Below, one piece after another: positions 9,510-18,291 of a stretch of 64,000 nt of DNA (its first letter is position 1; the number at the start of each line of letters is the position of its first letter). The notes under the pieces are model-generated. The model had not been told where the DNA came from. It saw only the letters and a program-made list of their open reading frames with translations, and searched no databases. Made by a program: the position numbers and the translations under genes. Source of the DNA: Janthinobacterium sp. 61 (GTDB taxonomy: Bacteria; Pseudomonadota; Gammaproteobacteria; Burkholderiales; Burkholderiaceae_D); NCBI RefSeq assembly GCF_002846335.1, contig NZ_PJMQ01000001.1:2790001-2854000 (forward strand), written 5' to 3'.

Positions 9510-10955
9510 CTATTCTTCCTGCCCCCGTGCGTTGAGCAGGTCGGCCAGGCTGCGCGGCGCCGGCGTCAAAGGCTTGCGGTGCTGCGTCCAGCCCAGTTGC
9601 GCGCGCGGCGTCAGCAGCCGCAGGCGCGTGGCGGCCCAGCGGAACAGGCGGTAGCTGGCGGGGCGCGCAAAGGCGCCGCTCCAGAAACGCCAGATCAGGC
9701 TTTCGCCGCGGCTGAACTTGGCGCCCTGGCCGCGCAGCGGATGGGCCACCTGTTCGCCGGGATTGCGGTTCGCCTCCGTGCGCAGGCGCACGAGCAGTTG
9801 CGGAATCGGGATGCGCACGGGGCACACTTCGCCGCAGGCGCCGCACAGGCTGGAAGCGGTGGCCAGGTCGGCCGTCGCGGCGAGCCCCAGCAAGTGGGGC
9901 GAGATGATCTTGCCGATCGGCCCCGGATACGTGGTGCCGTAGGCGTGGCCGCCGATGCGCGTATAAACGGGGCAGTGGTTCATGCAGGCGCCGCAGCGGA
10001 TGCACTGCAAGGTGGCGCGCAGCTGCTCGTCCGCGTAGGCCTGGCTGCGGCCGTTATCGAGCAGCACCAGGTGCACTTCGCGCGGCCCATCCTTTTCACC
10101 CGCGCGGCGCGGGCCGGAAATCAGGTTGAAATAGGTGGTGATCGCCTGCCCCGTCGCGGAGCGCGTCAGGAGACTCGCCAGCGGCACGATATGTTCCAGC
10201 TTGGCCACCACCTTTTCCATGCCCATGATGGCGATGTGCACCTCCGGCACGGACGTCGTCAGGCGGCCATTGCCCTCGTTTTCCACCAGCCACAGGGTGC
10301 CCGTGTCGGCCGCCGCGAAGTTCACGCCCGACAGGCCGATATCGGCCTCGACGAAGGCGTGGCGCAGGGCGCGCCGGCCCGTCTGGATCAGGCTATCGAC
10401 GTCTTCCGTGTAGGGCGCATCGGGGATATGCTCGGCGAACAGGCCGGCGATGTCCGCGCGGGTCTTGTGAATCGCCGGCATGACGATGTGCGACGGCTTC
10501 TCGCCGGCCAGCTGCACGATGTACTCGCCCATGTCCGATTCCAGGCAGGTCATGCCGCGCGCTTCCAGGTAGTGATTGAGCTCGATTTCCTCGCTGGCCA
10601 TCGACTTGCCCTTGATGAAGCGCGTCGCCTGATTGCGCTGGGCGATGGCGTGGATGATGGCGTTGGCCTGCTCGCCATCCTCGGCCCAGTGCACCTGCAC
10701 GCCGGCCGCCGTCAGCTTGTCTTCCAGCTGCACCAGCAGATCGGGCAGGCGCGCCAGCGCGTGCTGGCGCACAGCTTCGCCGATGTCGCGCAGGCGCTCC
10801 AGCTCATCGCCATCGGGGAATTGGGCGCTGCGTTTGTCCTGTAAAAAATCCATGGCGCCGCGAAAGCTCTGGCGCAGCTTCGGGTCCTCCAGCGCGGCGC
10901 GCGCGCGCGCGTGGAAGTCTGCCGGTTTGACGAATTGCAAGGGCTTGGCGTTCAT
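9510..10955 (-). CDS. lutB: lactate utilization iron-sulfur protein LutB
   Basis: A 481-residue protein with an N-terminal LUD domain (about 70-300) and a ferredoxin-like domain carrying two cysteine clusters, CIRCGACMNHCP and CGACGEVCP, that ligate two 4Fe-4S clusters. A DUF3390-type tail follows. With LutA and LutC it forms the cytoplasmic L-lactate dehydrogenase complex that oxidises lactate to pyruvate. Its start codon overlaps the lutC stop (ATGA), indicating translational coupling. The gene order here is lutA-lutC-lutB rather than the more familiar lutA-lutB-lutC. Confidence 0.95.
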   Translation of the reverse strand: MNAKPLQFVKPADFHARARAALEDPKLRQSFRGAMDFLQDKRSAQFPDGDELERLRDIGEAVRQHALARLPDLLVQLEDKLTAAGVQVHWAEDGEQANAIIHAIAQRNQATRFIKGKSMASEEIELNHYLEARGMTCLESDMGEYIVQLAGEKPSHIVMPAIHKTRADIAGLFAEHIPDAPYTEDVDSLIQTGRRALRHAFVEADIGLSGVNFAAADTGTLWLVENEGNGRLTTSVPEVHIAIMGMEKVVAKLEHIVPLASLLTRSATGQAITTYFNLISGPRRAGEKDGPREVHLVLLDNGRSQAYADEQLRATLQCIRCGACMNHCPVYTRIGGHAYGTTYPGPIGKIISPHLLGLAATADLATASSLCGACGEVCPVRIPIPQLLVRLRTEANRNPGEQVAHPLRGQGAKFSRGESLIWRFWSGAFARPASYRLFRWAATRLRLLTPRAQLGWTQHRKPLTPAPRSLADLLNARGQEE

Positions 10956-11668
10956 GGCTGGCCTCCTTCATGGGCTGACAAGTCATCGATGATCAGCACC
11001 CACAGCCAGCGCGGGCCGTGCGCGCCATAGGCCAGGGTTTGCTGGATATCGGACGTTTTCGAGGGGCCAGACACCAGCACCAGGTTGGCCGGCATGCCGT
11101 CCGCCCAGCGCTCGGCGCGCGCCGCCGCGTGCAAGTCCGCGTGCAGGGTGCTCGCATACACGAGGCAAATGTGCAGCGGTGGCGCCAGCGACACCGTGCG
11201 CGGCGTGGCTGCGTCAGGTGCGATGACCAGGGTGCCGCTGGCGGCGATACCCGAACGGGCGACCGTGAAACCCGCGTCGACGCTATCGAACAACTCGCCC
11301 TTCCATTGCGCCAGGGGACGCTCAAAAGACAGCGCTTCTACGCCGGTCGGCAAGGCGGCGTTCAATGCCCGCCCTTCGGCGCTGCCGGCATCGAACAGCA
11401 GACGGTGCACGCCGTGCGCGCCCAGGCGCTGCGCCAGCATGGCGGGCCAGGCGTCTGCGCTCACGCAATCGACTTGCGCATGCGCGGCACGCAAGGCGGC
11501 CTGCATGGCGGCCATCTGCTGGTGCGGCGACTGCGGCGCTTGCGCGCGGCGTGCCTGGTAGTGGCTGTCGATGGCGACGTCGATGGTGTCCACCGCCACA
11601 GGCGAGGCGGGCTTGGCTGCGCGCAGCCGTCCCAGCATGCGTTCGCGGGCAGTCAGGGCCGCGCTCAT
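10952..11668 (-). CDS. lutC: lactate utilization protein LutC (LUD domain)
   Basis: A 238-residue LUD-domain protein. The family core is present as SGIAASGTLVIAPDAATPR and LAPPLHICLVYAS, with a C-terminal GPSKTSDIQQTLAYGAHGP motif. It is the non-Fe-S subunit of the LutABC L-lactate oxidising complex. I start it at ATG 11668 (MSAALTARERM) because this overlaps the lutA stop by four bases; the open frame extends further upstream but without family similarity. Both ends show ATGA overlaps, which supports one operon. Confidence 0.93.
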   Translation of the reverse strand: MSAALTARERMLGRLRAAKPASPVAVDTIDVAIDSHYQARRAQAPQSPHQQMAAMQAALRAAHAQVDCVSADAWPAMLAQRLGAHGVHRLLFDAGSAEGRALNAALPTGVEALSFERPLAQWKGELFDSVDAGFTVARSGIAASGTLVIAPDAATPRTVSLAPPLHICLVYASTLHADLHAAARAERWADGMPANLVLVSGPSKTSDIQQTLAYGAHGPRWLWVLIIDDLSAHEGGQP

Positions 11669-12462
11669 GCCGCGCCTCCCGTGCGGCGCCACAAAAAACT
11701 GGCCAGGTGCTCGACGGGCAGCGGCGCGCCCTGGTGCTGCGCGGCGTGGCCGATATTGAGCAGGCAGCCGCAGTCGGCCGAGACGAGCCGGTCGCAGCCC
11801 GTGGCACAAGCCGAAGCGATCTTGTCGCTGACCATGGCGCCGGAAATGTCCGGGTGCTTCAATGAAAACGTGCCGCCAAAGCCGCAGCATTCCGATTCGC
11901 GCTGATGTTCGATGCGCGTCACGCCGGGCAAGGCGTCGACCAGGGCCACGCCGTGCTGGCGCGTGCCCATTTCGCGGCGCGCGCCGCACGAGGTATGCAG
12001 CACCACGTTTTCATCCGCCTGCCCGGGGTCGGCCAGGGCCAGGCTGGCCAGGTCGAGTTTCAGCACGCAGAGGAGAAATTCGCTCAGTTCATACACGCGT
12101 CCGGCCAGCTCCAACGCCTTGGGACCAGCGACCGGGTCGTCCTGGAACAGCTGCGGCCAGTGGTGGCGCATCATGCCGGCGCAGGAACCGGACGGCACGA
12201 TCACGGGCCAGGGCTGCGCAAACAGGTCGAGCTGGGCGCGGGCCACGGCACGCGCCTGCTCCGGGTTGCCGCTGCTGTAGGCAGGCTGGCCGCAGCAGCT
12301 CTGCCCGCGCGGATAATGCACCAGCAAGCCTTCCCGCTCCAGCAGGCGCACCGCGTCGAGCCCCGCCTGCGGCACGAACAGGTCGACCAGGCAGGTGGCG
12401 AACAGGTACACCTGGAGCGGTGCGGGCGGATACTGGCGTGGCTGGCGCGGGTCTGGCTGCAT
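11665..12462 (-). CDS. lutA: lactate utilization (Fe-S)-binding protein LutA
   Basis: A 265-residue protein with two CCG (cysteine-rich) domains, seen as SCCGQPAYSSGN and ECCGFGGTFSLKHP, plus further cysteines in PSGSCAGM and HTSCGARR. This is the LutA/YkgE architecture, related to heterodisulfide reductase subunit B and glycolate oxidase GlcF. It is the first gene of the leftward lactate operon. GGGGAGA lies upstream of ATG 12462. The operon diverges from a GntR/FadR-type regulator, the likely lactate-responsive repressor. Confidence 0.94.
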   Translation of the reverse strand: MQPDPRQPRQYPPAPLQVYLFATCLVDLFVPQAGLDAVRLLEREGLLVHYPRGQSCCGQPAYSSGNPEQARAVARAQLDLFAQPWPVIVPSGSCAGMMRHHWPQLFQDDPVAGPKALELAGRVYELSEFLLCVLKLDLASLALADPGQADENVVLHTSCGARREMGTRQHGVALVDALPGVTRIEHQRESECCGFGGTFSLKHPDISGAMVSDKIASACATGCDRLVSADCGCLLNIGHAAQHQGAPLPVEHLASFLWRRTGGAA

Positions 12463-12604
12463 GAGTGTGTCTCCCCGGCGCTCTGCATGTTGCTGCGGCG
12501 CCGCTGTGTGTTGTTAAGAATGACCGGTTCACGCATAATTCCAGCTTCCGCGAGCCACTTCAAATTGCTCGGACCACTTGAAAACAACAAACGAGACAAC
12601 AGCG

Positions 12605-13330
12605 ATGGCGACAGGCATGCAAACGCGGGGCAGGGTCGAAATGGTGATGCGCAGGCTGGAGACAGCCCTGCTGGACGGCAGCCTGCCGGCGGGCGCGCAA
12701 CTGCCGGCCGAGCGCCTGCTGGCGCTGCAATATGGGGTCTCGCGCAATACCGTGCGCGAAGCGGTGCAGCGCCTGGCGGCGCGGGGACTGGTGCGCAGCC
12801 GGCGCGGCGCCGGTGTATTTGTGACAGATCAATTGCGCACCGGCATAGCCTCGCCGTGGAGCCAGCTGGTGGCCGACCACCCCGCCCTGCGCGACGACAT
12901 CCTGGAATTTCGCCGCGTGCTGGAAGGAGCGACAGCCTATTTTGCGGCGCAACGGGCCAGCACCGGCGAGCGCGCGCTGATCATGGCGCTGCTGGCGGAG
13001 CTGGAACAGGCGCGCGCCAGCGACGACAAGCACGGCGAGGCGCAGGCCGATGCGCGGCTGCATGAAGTCATCGCGCAAGCGTCGCACAACACCATGTTCC
13101 TGCACTTGCACACCAGCATCATCGGCATGCTGCGCGAACATATCACCATCAATGGCACGGGCTTGCGCCAGCAGGACGACGCCACCTCGCTGCAACTGCT
13201 GTCGCAGCACCGCACCCTGTGCGAGGCCATCTGCGCCAGCCAGCCCGAGGAGGCGCGCACGGCCATGCAAAGCCACATCGATTTCGTCCGTACGCGCGTC
13301 ACCAGCGAAGACGATGGAGGCCACTGGTAG
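12605..13330 (+). CDS. GntR/FadR-family regulator, probable lactate repressor
   Basis: A 241-residue protein with an N-terminal GntR winged helix (PAERLLALQYGVSRNTVREA, about 30-60) and a C-terminal all-helical FCD domain. The metal-binding acidic and histidine residues expected in this subfamily are plausible, for example the His in ADARLHEVIAQASH. The start is ATG 12605, with GAGA eight bases upstream; a TTG at 12578 is an alternative. Its divergent position next to lutACB-lldP strongly suggests an LldR-type role. A consensus-like operator palindrome overlaps its own stop codon (13323-13337). Confidence 0.88.
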   Translation: MATGMQTRGRVEMVMRRLETALLDGSLPAGAQLPAERLLALQYGVSRNTVREAVQRLAARGLVRSRRGAGVFVTDQLRTGIASPWSQLVADHPALRDDILEFRRVLEGATAYFAAQRASTGERALIMALLAELEQARASDDKHGEAQADARLHEVIAQASHNTMFLHLHTSIIGMLREHITINGTGLRQQDDATSLQLLSQHRTLCEAICASQPEEARTAMQSHIDFVRTRVTSEDDGGHW

Positions 13331-13337
13331 GACCAGT
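13323..13337. promoter_or_regulatory. GntR/FadR-type operator palindrome at the end of the regulator gene
   Basis: ACTGGTAGGACCAGT has perfect 6-base arms and matches the FadR-subfamily pattern TNGTNNNACNA. It overlaps the stop codon of the regulator gene and lies upstream of the following small gene. Binding is inferred, not shown. Confidence 0.4.
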
Positions 13338-13399
13338 ACATGAACTCAAAGGCGGCAAAAACTGCTACCATCGCGCGCCGCCACTCACTTCACTCTCGC

Positions 13400-13822
13400 A
13401 TGACCGTCCTTAGCCACACCCATCCGCTGGTACTCCAGCTGGAAAACGACTTGCTGCCCTTGTTCCGCGCCGCCCTGCCGCCACTCGTGGCCGCTGCGCC
13501 TCAGGTGCTCGCCTCCGTGTTCGCCTTTTCCAGCGGCACGGCCAGCGCTTTCGAGGATTATCATTTCGGCATTTCCTGCCTGCTAGGGGAAGTGCCCGAG
13601 GATGCACCGGAAGAAGTCGCCCTGCTGGTCAGCGTCACGGGACTCGACGCCAGCGCCCGGCTGAGCGCAAAAATCGTCTGGGGCCAGCCATCGGGCCTGG
13701 TGGAGGCGCAGACCGAGCTACTGGATGGCGAGCTGCCTGCCCTGCATGCGGCCCTGCCCGGCTTGCTGGCCAGCTTGCAACAGGCAGTCTGCCGTGGCAG
13801 GCCGAATGTGACAGGAGCATGA
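13400..13822 (+). CDS. hypothetical protein, about 140 residues
   Basis: I do not recognise a family. The protein starts MTVLSHTHPLVLQLENDLLP and is rich in Ala and Leu. It has no signal peptide, membrane segment or cysteine cluster that would suggest a role, apart from single cysteines. Predicted structure is mixed alpha/beta. Start choice: ATG 13400 follows a -10-like TACCAT about 30 bases upstream. An in-frame ATG at 13340 has a usable AGGA site and would add 20 residues. It lies just after the lactate regulator gene, but nothing ties it to lactate metabolism. Confidence 0.55.
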   Translation: MTVLSHTHPLVLQLENDLLPLFRAALPPLVAAAPQVLASVFAFSSGTASAFEDYHFGISCLLGEVPEDAPEEVALLVSVTGLDASARLSAKIVWGQPSGLVEAQTELLDGELPALHAALPGLLASLQQAVCRGRPNVTGA

Positions 13823-13869
13823 AAAAGTTCCAGGAAACAACAACTTACGATTTCCGTAGCGCAACTTTA

Positions 13870-13899
13870 TTGACTTCCACTAGCCCTAGCCCCTATCCT
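13870..13899 (+). promoter_or_regulatory. candidate sigma-70 promoter of the TorF-like gene
   Basis: TTGACT (13870-13875) and TATCCT (13894-13899) are separated by 18 bases. Transcription from here would give a leader of about 147 bases carrying the hairpin at 13922-13949. Confidence 0.45.
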
Positions 13900-13921
13900 T
13901 TCGGTTACGTTTGGTGAGAAT

Positions 13922-13949
13922 GTGTGCATGTTCCTGCGAACATGCACAC
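13922..13949 (+). promoter_or_regulatory. perfect 12-base-pair leader hairpin or operator
   Basis: GTGTGCATGTTC and GAACATGCACAC are exact reverse complements around a CTGC loop. No T run follows, so it is not a normal intrinsic terminator. It sits about 100 bases upstream of the TorF-like start codon, inside the predicted mRNA leader. Confidence 0.6.
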
Positions 13950-14052
13950 GGCGTCGCCTTGCTTGCGCAAAGTCCATTCCGCATTTATTTATTGCAACCA
14001 TCAGGGCAACGTGCCTGGACGGCCGCTGCCGGCAAATACGGAGCCGACTGCC

Positions 14053-14844
14053 ATGCCATCGAACCGCCATTTTCGTGGAACATCCTTGCTGGGCTGTGTC
14101 TTCCTTCTCGCCGCCATGCCCGTGCAGGCGCAGACCACGGACAGCGCTGCCGCCACCTTCAGCGCCAATGCCAGCCTCACCTCGCAATACATTTCACGCG
14201 GCTTTCGCCAGACCTGGGGTAAACCTGCGCTGCAAGCGGGTGCCGACTACGCGCACCCCAGCGGCTGGTCGCTGGGCACCTGGGTTTCCAGCGTCAGCGA
14301 CCGTTATATCGAGGACGCGACCATCGAATGGGACCTGTATGGCGGCTACAGCGGCACGGTAGGCGAACTGGGCTACAGCGTGCTGACGTACTATTACAAG
14401 TATCCGGGCGCCGTCTACCGCGCCACAGGCGTCAAGTACGACTATGGCGAACTGTCGCTGGGCCTCAGCTACAAGATGCTGTATGCCAAGTACAACCATA
14501 CCGTCACGCCGAACTTCTTTGGCATCACGAATGCGCGCGGCACGGGCTACCTGGACGTGGGCGCGAATGTCGACCTGGGCAATGCCTGGACCTTGAACCT
14601 GCACGCCGGCAATGGCCGGGTGGCGGGCACGGGTAATGCCATCTGGAACTGGCATGACGCCAAGGTCGGCGTCACCAGAACCTTCGACGGCGGCTGGAGC
14701 GCCGGCGCCGCCGTCACGCGCGCCTGGGGCGCCACCGATGCCTACGACCATTACACCCTGGGTATCCCGAATGCGGCCGGCCAGTTTGACACGTCCAACC
14801 CCGCCGCCGCCACGCTGGTCGTGGCCATCAGCAAGACGTTCTAG
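14053..14844 (+). CDS. TorF-family putative porin (outer-membrane beta-barrel)
   Basis: A 263-residue exported protein. The signal peptide ends MPVQAQ at about residue 26, and the mature chain begins with the family pattern SANASLTSQYISRGFRQT. Alternating aromatic/hydrophobic strands follow, and the protein ends with Phe (AISKTF), the usual C-terminal outer-membrane sorting signal. It matches the TIGR02001-type proteins predicted to be porins. I chose ATG 14053, preceded by GGAG, because it places the signal peptide correctly. The predicted leader contains a strong hairpin (13922-13949). A chemoreceptor gene follows 57 bases later on the same strand; co-transcription is possible. Confidence 0.85.
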   Translation: MPSNRHFRGTSLLGCVFLLAAMPVQAQTTDSAAATFSANASLTSQYISRGFRQTWGKPALQAGADYAHPSGWSLGTWVSSVSDRYIEDATIEWDLYGGYSGTVGELGYSVLTYYYKYPGAVYRATGVKYDYGELSLGLSYKMLYAKYNHTVTPNFFGITNARGTGYLDVGANVDLGNAWTLNLHAGNGRVAGTGNAIWNWHDAKVGVTRTFDGGWSAGAAVTRAWGATDAYDHYTLGIPNAAGQFDTSNPAAATLVVAISKTF

Positions 14845-14901
14845 GCGCGCCACACGCGCCGCCCAAGATACCGATACACATCCCCATCAAGGAACAGCAT
14901 C

Positions 14902-16980
14902 ATGCAACTTTCTCTCAACAGCAAAATCTGCGTCGCCGCTACCGCGCTCGCCATCCTCAGCCTGGGCGTCACGGCGACGGTGATCGGCTACAAGAGCAGC
15001 GCCAGCGCCGAGGCAGCCGCTTTGGCACTGGCGCACACGTCGGCGCGCGAAGTGGCGGGCGCTCTGCAGGCGCGCATCGCCAGCAACCTGGCCAGCGTCA
15101 GCAGCCTGGCCGGCGCCATGCGCGGCACGAAAAGCGCGAACCTGCCCCTGCAGCGCGAGCAGATCAATGAACTGACCAAGGCCACCCTGAGCAGCTCGGA
15201 AGACTTGCTGGGCGCGGCCGTAACGTGGGAACCGAACGCGCTCGACGGCAAGGATGCGGAATTTGCCAACCAAAAACCGAACTACGACGCCAGCGGCCGC
15301 TTCATGCCCTACTGGACACGGGGCGCCGGCGGCAAGCTGCAAGTCGAACCGATCGTCTTCGATCCGAAACCGGGCGCCAACGACTGGTATGACGTGCCCA
15401 AGCGCACGGGTAAAACCTTCTTTACGGAACCGTATATCTACCCCGTCGATGGCAAGAATGTCCTGATGGCCTCGCTGGTGACGCCCATCATGATCGACGG
15501 CAGCTTCAAGGGCACGGCCAGCGCCGACTTCATGCTCACGCGCCTGGCGAAAATCCTGGCCGACCTGAAAGTGATCGAGGGCGGCAAGCTGGCGCTGATC
15601 TCGAACGGCGGCCTGTACGCCAGCCACCCCGTGCCTGAGCGGCTGGGCAAGAAGGCCGACGACGTGCCGGCCGCCGGTCTGGAAAAGGTACGCCAGGGCC
15701 AGGCGTATGAATACGAGGATGACCAAGGCTACATCCATTTGCTGCAGCCGCTGCAGATCCACCCCGACATCGCGCCCTGGAGCGTGGAACTGAACTTCCC
15801 GAAAAGCGTGGCCACCGCCTCGGCGCGCGAGCTGATGACCTACACCCTGATCGTCGCCCTGCTGTGCGCGGCAGCCACGGCCGGTATCCTGATCCTCGTC
15901 GTCAACCAGCTGACGCGCCCCCTGCGCACCCTGGGCCGCACCATGACGGACCTGTCCAGCGGCGACGCCGACCTGCGCGTCAAACTGGAAGTCAAGGGCA
16001 CCGACGAGCTGGCCGTCATCGGCAAGGGTTTCAACGCCTTCGTGGAAAAGATTCACGCCGTGCTGCTGCAAGTGCAAGCCAGCGCTGACAATGTGGCCCG
16101 CGCCAGCGCGGAAATTGCACAAGGCAATAACGACCTGTCGGCCCGCACGGAACAGCAAGCCAGTTCGCTGGAAGAGACGGCCGCCTCGGTAGAAGAGCTG
16201 ACGGGCACCGTCAAGGAAAACGCCGACCATGCGCGCCAGGCGAATCAATTGGCAGCTTCCGCGTCCAGCGTGGCACAAAAGAGCGGCGAAGTGGTCGGCA
16301 AGGTGATAGCCACCATGACCTCGATCAATGACTCGTCGAACAAGATCGTCGACATCATCAGTGTGATTGACGGCATCGCCTTCCAGACGAATATCCTGGC
16401 GCTGAACGCCGCCGTGGAAGCGGCGCGCGCGGGCGAACAGGGGCGCGGTTTCGCCGTCGTCGCCACGGAAGTGCGCAACCTGGCACAGCGCTCGGCCGCG
16501 GCGGCCAAGGAAATCAAGCTGCTGATCGACGATTCCGTGGGCAAGGTGGCTGCAGGCAGCAAACTCGTCGATGAAGCGGGCGCCACCATGGAGCAGGTGG
16601 TCGACAGCGTGCGCAAGGTCACCGCCATCATGGCTGACATCAGCGTCGCCACCACCGAGCAAAGCGACGGCATCGCCCAGGTCAACCAGGCGCTGGCGCA
16701 GATGGATGGCGTGACGCAGCAAAACGCGGCCCTGGTCGAGGAAGCGGCGGCGGCCGCCGAAAGCTTGCAAGACCAGGCCAGCCATCTGGCCGAGGTGGTC
16801 AGCGTGTTCAAGCTGGGCGAGCAGGTGCGCCAGGCGGCACCAGCAGCAAGCGTGGCGACGCCGCGCGCCGCCACGCCAACAACACCGGCGCCCGCCAAGC
16901 GCCTGAGCATCGCCAAGCCGCAAGCGGCACAGCGTGCGCCCGCCAAGGCACCGGCAGGGGATGACTGGGAAGAATTTTAA
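14902..16980 (+). CDS. methyl-accepting chemotaxis protein with periplasmic Cache domain
   Basis: A 692-residue chemoreceptor. It has an N-terminal transmembrane helix (about 8-32) and a periplasmic region (about 33-310) resembling a double-Cache sensor, with [13 protein letters not shown] and [12 protein letters not shown] typical of that fold. A second helix (about 314-337), a HAMP domain and a long cytoplasmic coiled coil follow, with the signalling hairpin [22 protein letters not shown]-terminal Ala/Pro-rich linker ends in DDWEEF, a CheR/CheB-tethering pentapeptide-like tail. Cache receptors of this type often sense amino or organic acids; the ligand is unknown here. Confidence 0.95.
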   Translation: MQLSLNSKICVAATALAILSLGVTATVIGYKSSASAEAAALALAHTSAREVAGALQARIASNLASVSSLAGAMRGTKSANLPLQREQINELTKATLSSSEDLLGAAVTWEPNALDGKDAEFANQKPNYDASGRFMPYWTRGAGGKLQVEPIVFDPKPGANDWYDVPKRTGKTFFTEPYIYPVDGKNVLMASLVTPIMIDGSFKGTASADFMLTRLAKILADLKVIEGGKLALISNGGLYASHPVPERLGKKADDVPAAGLEKVRQGQAYEYEDDQGYIHLLQPLQIHPDIAPWSVELNFPKSVATASARELMTYTLIVALLCAAATAGILILVVNQLTRPLRTLGRTMTDLSSGDADLRVKLEVKGTDELAVIGKGFNAFVEKIHAVLLQVQASADNVARASAEIAQGNNDLSARTEQQASSLEETAASVEELTGTVKENADHARQANQLAASASSVAQKSGEVVGKVIATMTSINDSSNKIVDIISVIDGIAFQTNILALNAAVEAARAGEQGRGFAVVATEVRNLAQRSAAAAKEIKLLIDDSVGKVAAGSKLVDEAGATMEQVVDSVRKVTAIMADISVATTEQSDGIAQVNQALAQMDGVTQQNAALVEEAAAAAESLQDQASHLAEVVSVFKLGEQVRQAAPAASVATPRAATPTTPAPAKRLSIAKPQAAQRAPAKAPAGDDWEEF

Positions 16981-17000
16981 GCCTGCCATCTCTGGCGGCG

Positions 17001-17025
17001 GCCGGCGCCATTATCAGGCGCCGGC
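17001..17025 (+). terminator. hairpin after the chemoreceptor gene
   Basis: GCCGGCGCC and GGCGCCGGC form a perfect 9-base stem around a 7-base loop, 20 bases after the stop. The following sequence is only weakly T-rich, so termination may be partial. Confidence 0.55.
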
Positions 17026-17196
17026 ATTCCCTTCACCTGCTGCATTCGCAAGACAATGGCGCTCTGTATATGCGCCCCTATCAATACGTGCTTCATTCAT
17101 GATTATGCGCGGCACTCCACCCGTTTCTTCTCGCCGTCATTTAATGGCAGCACTTGAGATTGCATTCATATCCCGCCACAAAGATCGGCTTTGTTA

Positions 17197-17448
17197 ATGG
17201 TATCTGCCACAGTGGTCTTGACTGGCTGTGGTGGTGGTGGCCGTGCCGGTAGTGTTGACGTCGCTGTCCCGCCAGTGGTGCTCGCGCCCCTTCCTGCACT
17301 GGCCGCTTATGTTGATACTTGGCAACCCGCTTGTGAAAACCAGTACCGCCAGCTCCCGATTGCAACGGCCCCGTGCAGTTCAGCGCGTCACCGCGACATG
17401 ATCCAAATCAAGTCAGCGATAGATTCGGCGAGAATTGCCGCTGATTAA
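17197..17448 (+). pseudogene. decayed partial copy of the adjacent lipoprotein gene
   Basis: The frame encodes a lipobox-like TGCGGGG, then ALAAYVDTWQPACENQYRQLP. This parallels AGCGGGD and LAAYVGTWQSACDHHDRQLL in the intact neighbour at 17510. After that point similarity stops and the frame ends within about 30 residues, whereas the neighbour continues for about 150 more. The signal peptide is also shortened and lacks its Lys-rich start. I read it as a truncated tandem duplicate that is probably not functional, though a short secreted peptide cannot be excluded. Confidence 0.6.
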
Positions 17449-17509
17449 TAATCCTATAATCAGGCCGCGTTGACGGCACGCCCTGCTGCCGGATGAAAAA
17501 GGATGATGA

Positions 17510-18130
17510 ATGAAAAAATTACTGGCTGTATTGGCTGGCTCGGCCGCAACACTCCTGGCTGGCTGCGGTGGTGGTGACAGCGGTACGGTGCAACAGCTTG
17601 CCGGCGAGTCCGGCAGCACTTCGCCGCTGGCCGCGTATGTCGGCACCTGGCAGTCGGCCTGCGACCATCACGACCGCCAATTGCTCGTCATCGCGTTGAA
17701 GAGCGACGGCAGCGGTTCGCTGGAACTGACGCCGACCGGCGAAACGTACTTCAAGGCCGATTGCTCCGGCCCCGTGGTCGCGACAGACGGCATGAGCGCG
17801 ACGATCACCGGCAAGCCGGATGGCACAGCCGACATGCTGATCAAGCTGGCGGAAAACGCCACAGCAACGAGCTTGCGCGTCGACAAGATCACCTCGTCGG
17901 TCCCGGCCTATACGTTCCTGAGGAGCGGTACTACCGTAAAATATGTGCAGATGGATGGCAAGAACAACTGGTGCGTTGACGTGGACAATGGCGCTTCCTG
18001 CATGCAGGACGACGGCATGCAGCCGGCATTAAGCGTCCCCGGCGGCCTGTCTTTGCGCGCTAACGACCTGTACACGGTGATGCTGGACAAGGGCGCGTAT
18101 GTGCTGGACATGCACTACGTCAAAAAATAA
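17510..18130 (+). CDS. hypothetical lipoprotein
   Basis: A 206-residue protein with the signal MKKLLAVLAGSAATLLAGCG, whose lipobox LAGC predicts lipidation at about Cys19. The mature domain is beta-rich and has four further cysteines (in SACDHH, KADCSG, NWCVDV and ASCMQDD) that could form two disulfides. I recognise no named family. AAAAGGATGATGA lies upstream of ATG 17510. A truncated relative lies immediately upstream, implying a tandem duplication. Location is probably the inner leaflet of the outer membrane; function is unknown. Confidence 0.75.
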   Translation: MKKLLAVLAGSAATLLAGCGGGDSGTVQQLAGESGSTSPLAAYVGTWQSACDHHDRQLLVIALKSDGSGSLELTPTGETYFKADCSGPVVATDGMSATITGKPDGTADMLIKLAENATATSLRVDKITSSVPAYTFLRSGTTVKYVQMDGKNNWCVDVDNGASCMQDDGMQPALSVPGGLSLRANDLYTVMLDKGAYVLDMHYVKK

Positions 18131-18223
18131 ACGCTTGATCTGCTGTGGGGCCGCCCGGCCCTGCAGCTTGCCACAGCCGCGCCATCCCGCCCGCCGCCGC
18201 ATCGACTTGAGGCCATTAGCGAG

Positions 18224-18247
18224 TGTATGTGCAGAATCGAACATACA
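18224..18247. promoter_or_regulatory. inverted repeat upstream of the four-gene operon
   Basis: TGTATGT and ACATACA are perfect 7-base arms around a 10-base spacer, ending 44 bases before the first start codon. The size fits a dimeric repressor site. No local regulator gene is evident. Confidence 0.4.
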
Positions 18248-18291
18248 TTGCGAAAATACAAAGCTATTCTGTTGAAAAACAGGAGCTTGCC

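Noticed and set aside
14887..16989. 700-codon frame antisense to the chemoreceptor
   Set aside because: It mirrors the chemoreceptor almost end to end and shows typical antisense composition with no domain.
18131..18223. Terminator after the lipoprotein gene
   Set aside because: The GC-rich stretch forms only weak, mismatched stems and lacks a T run.
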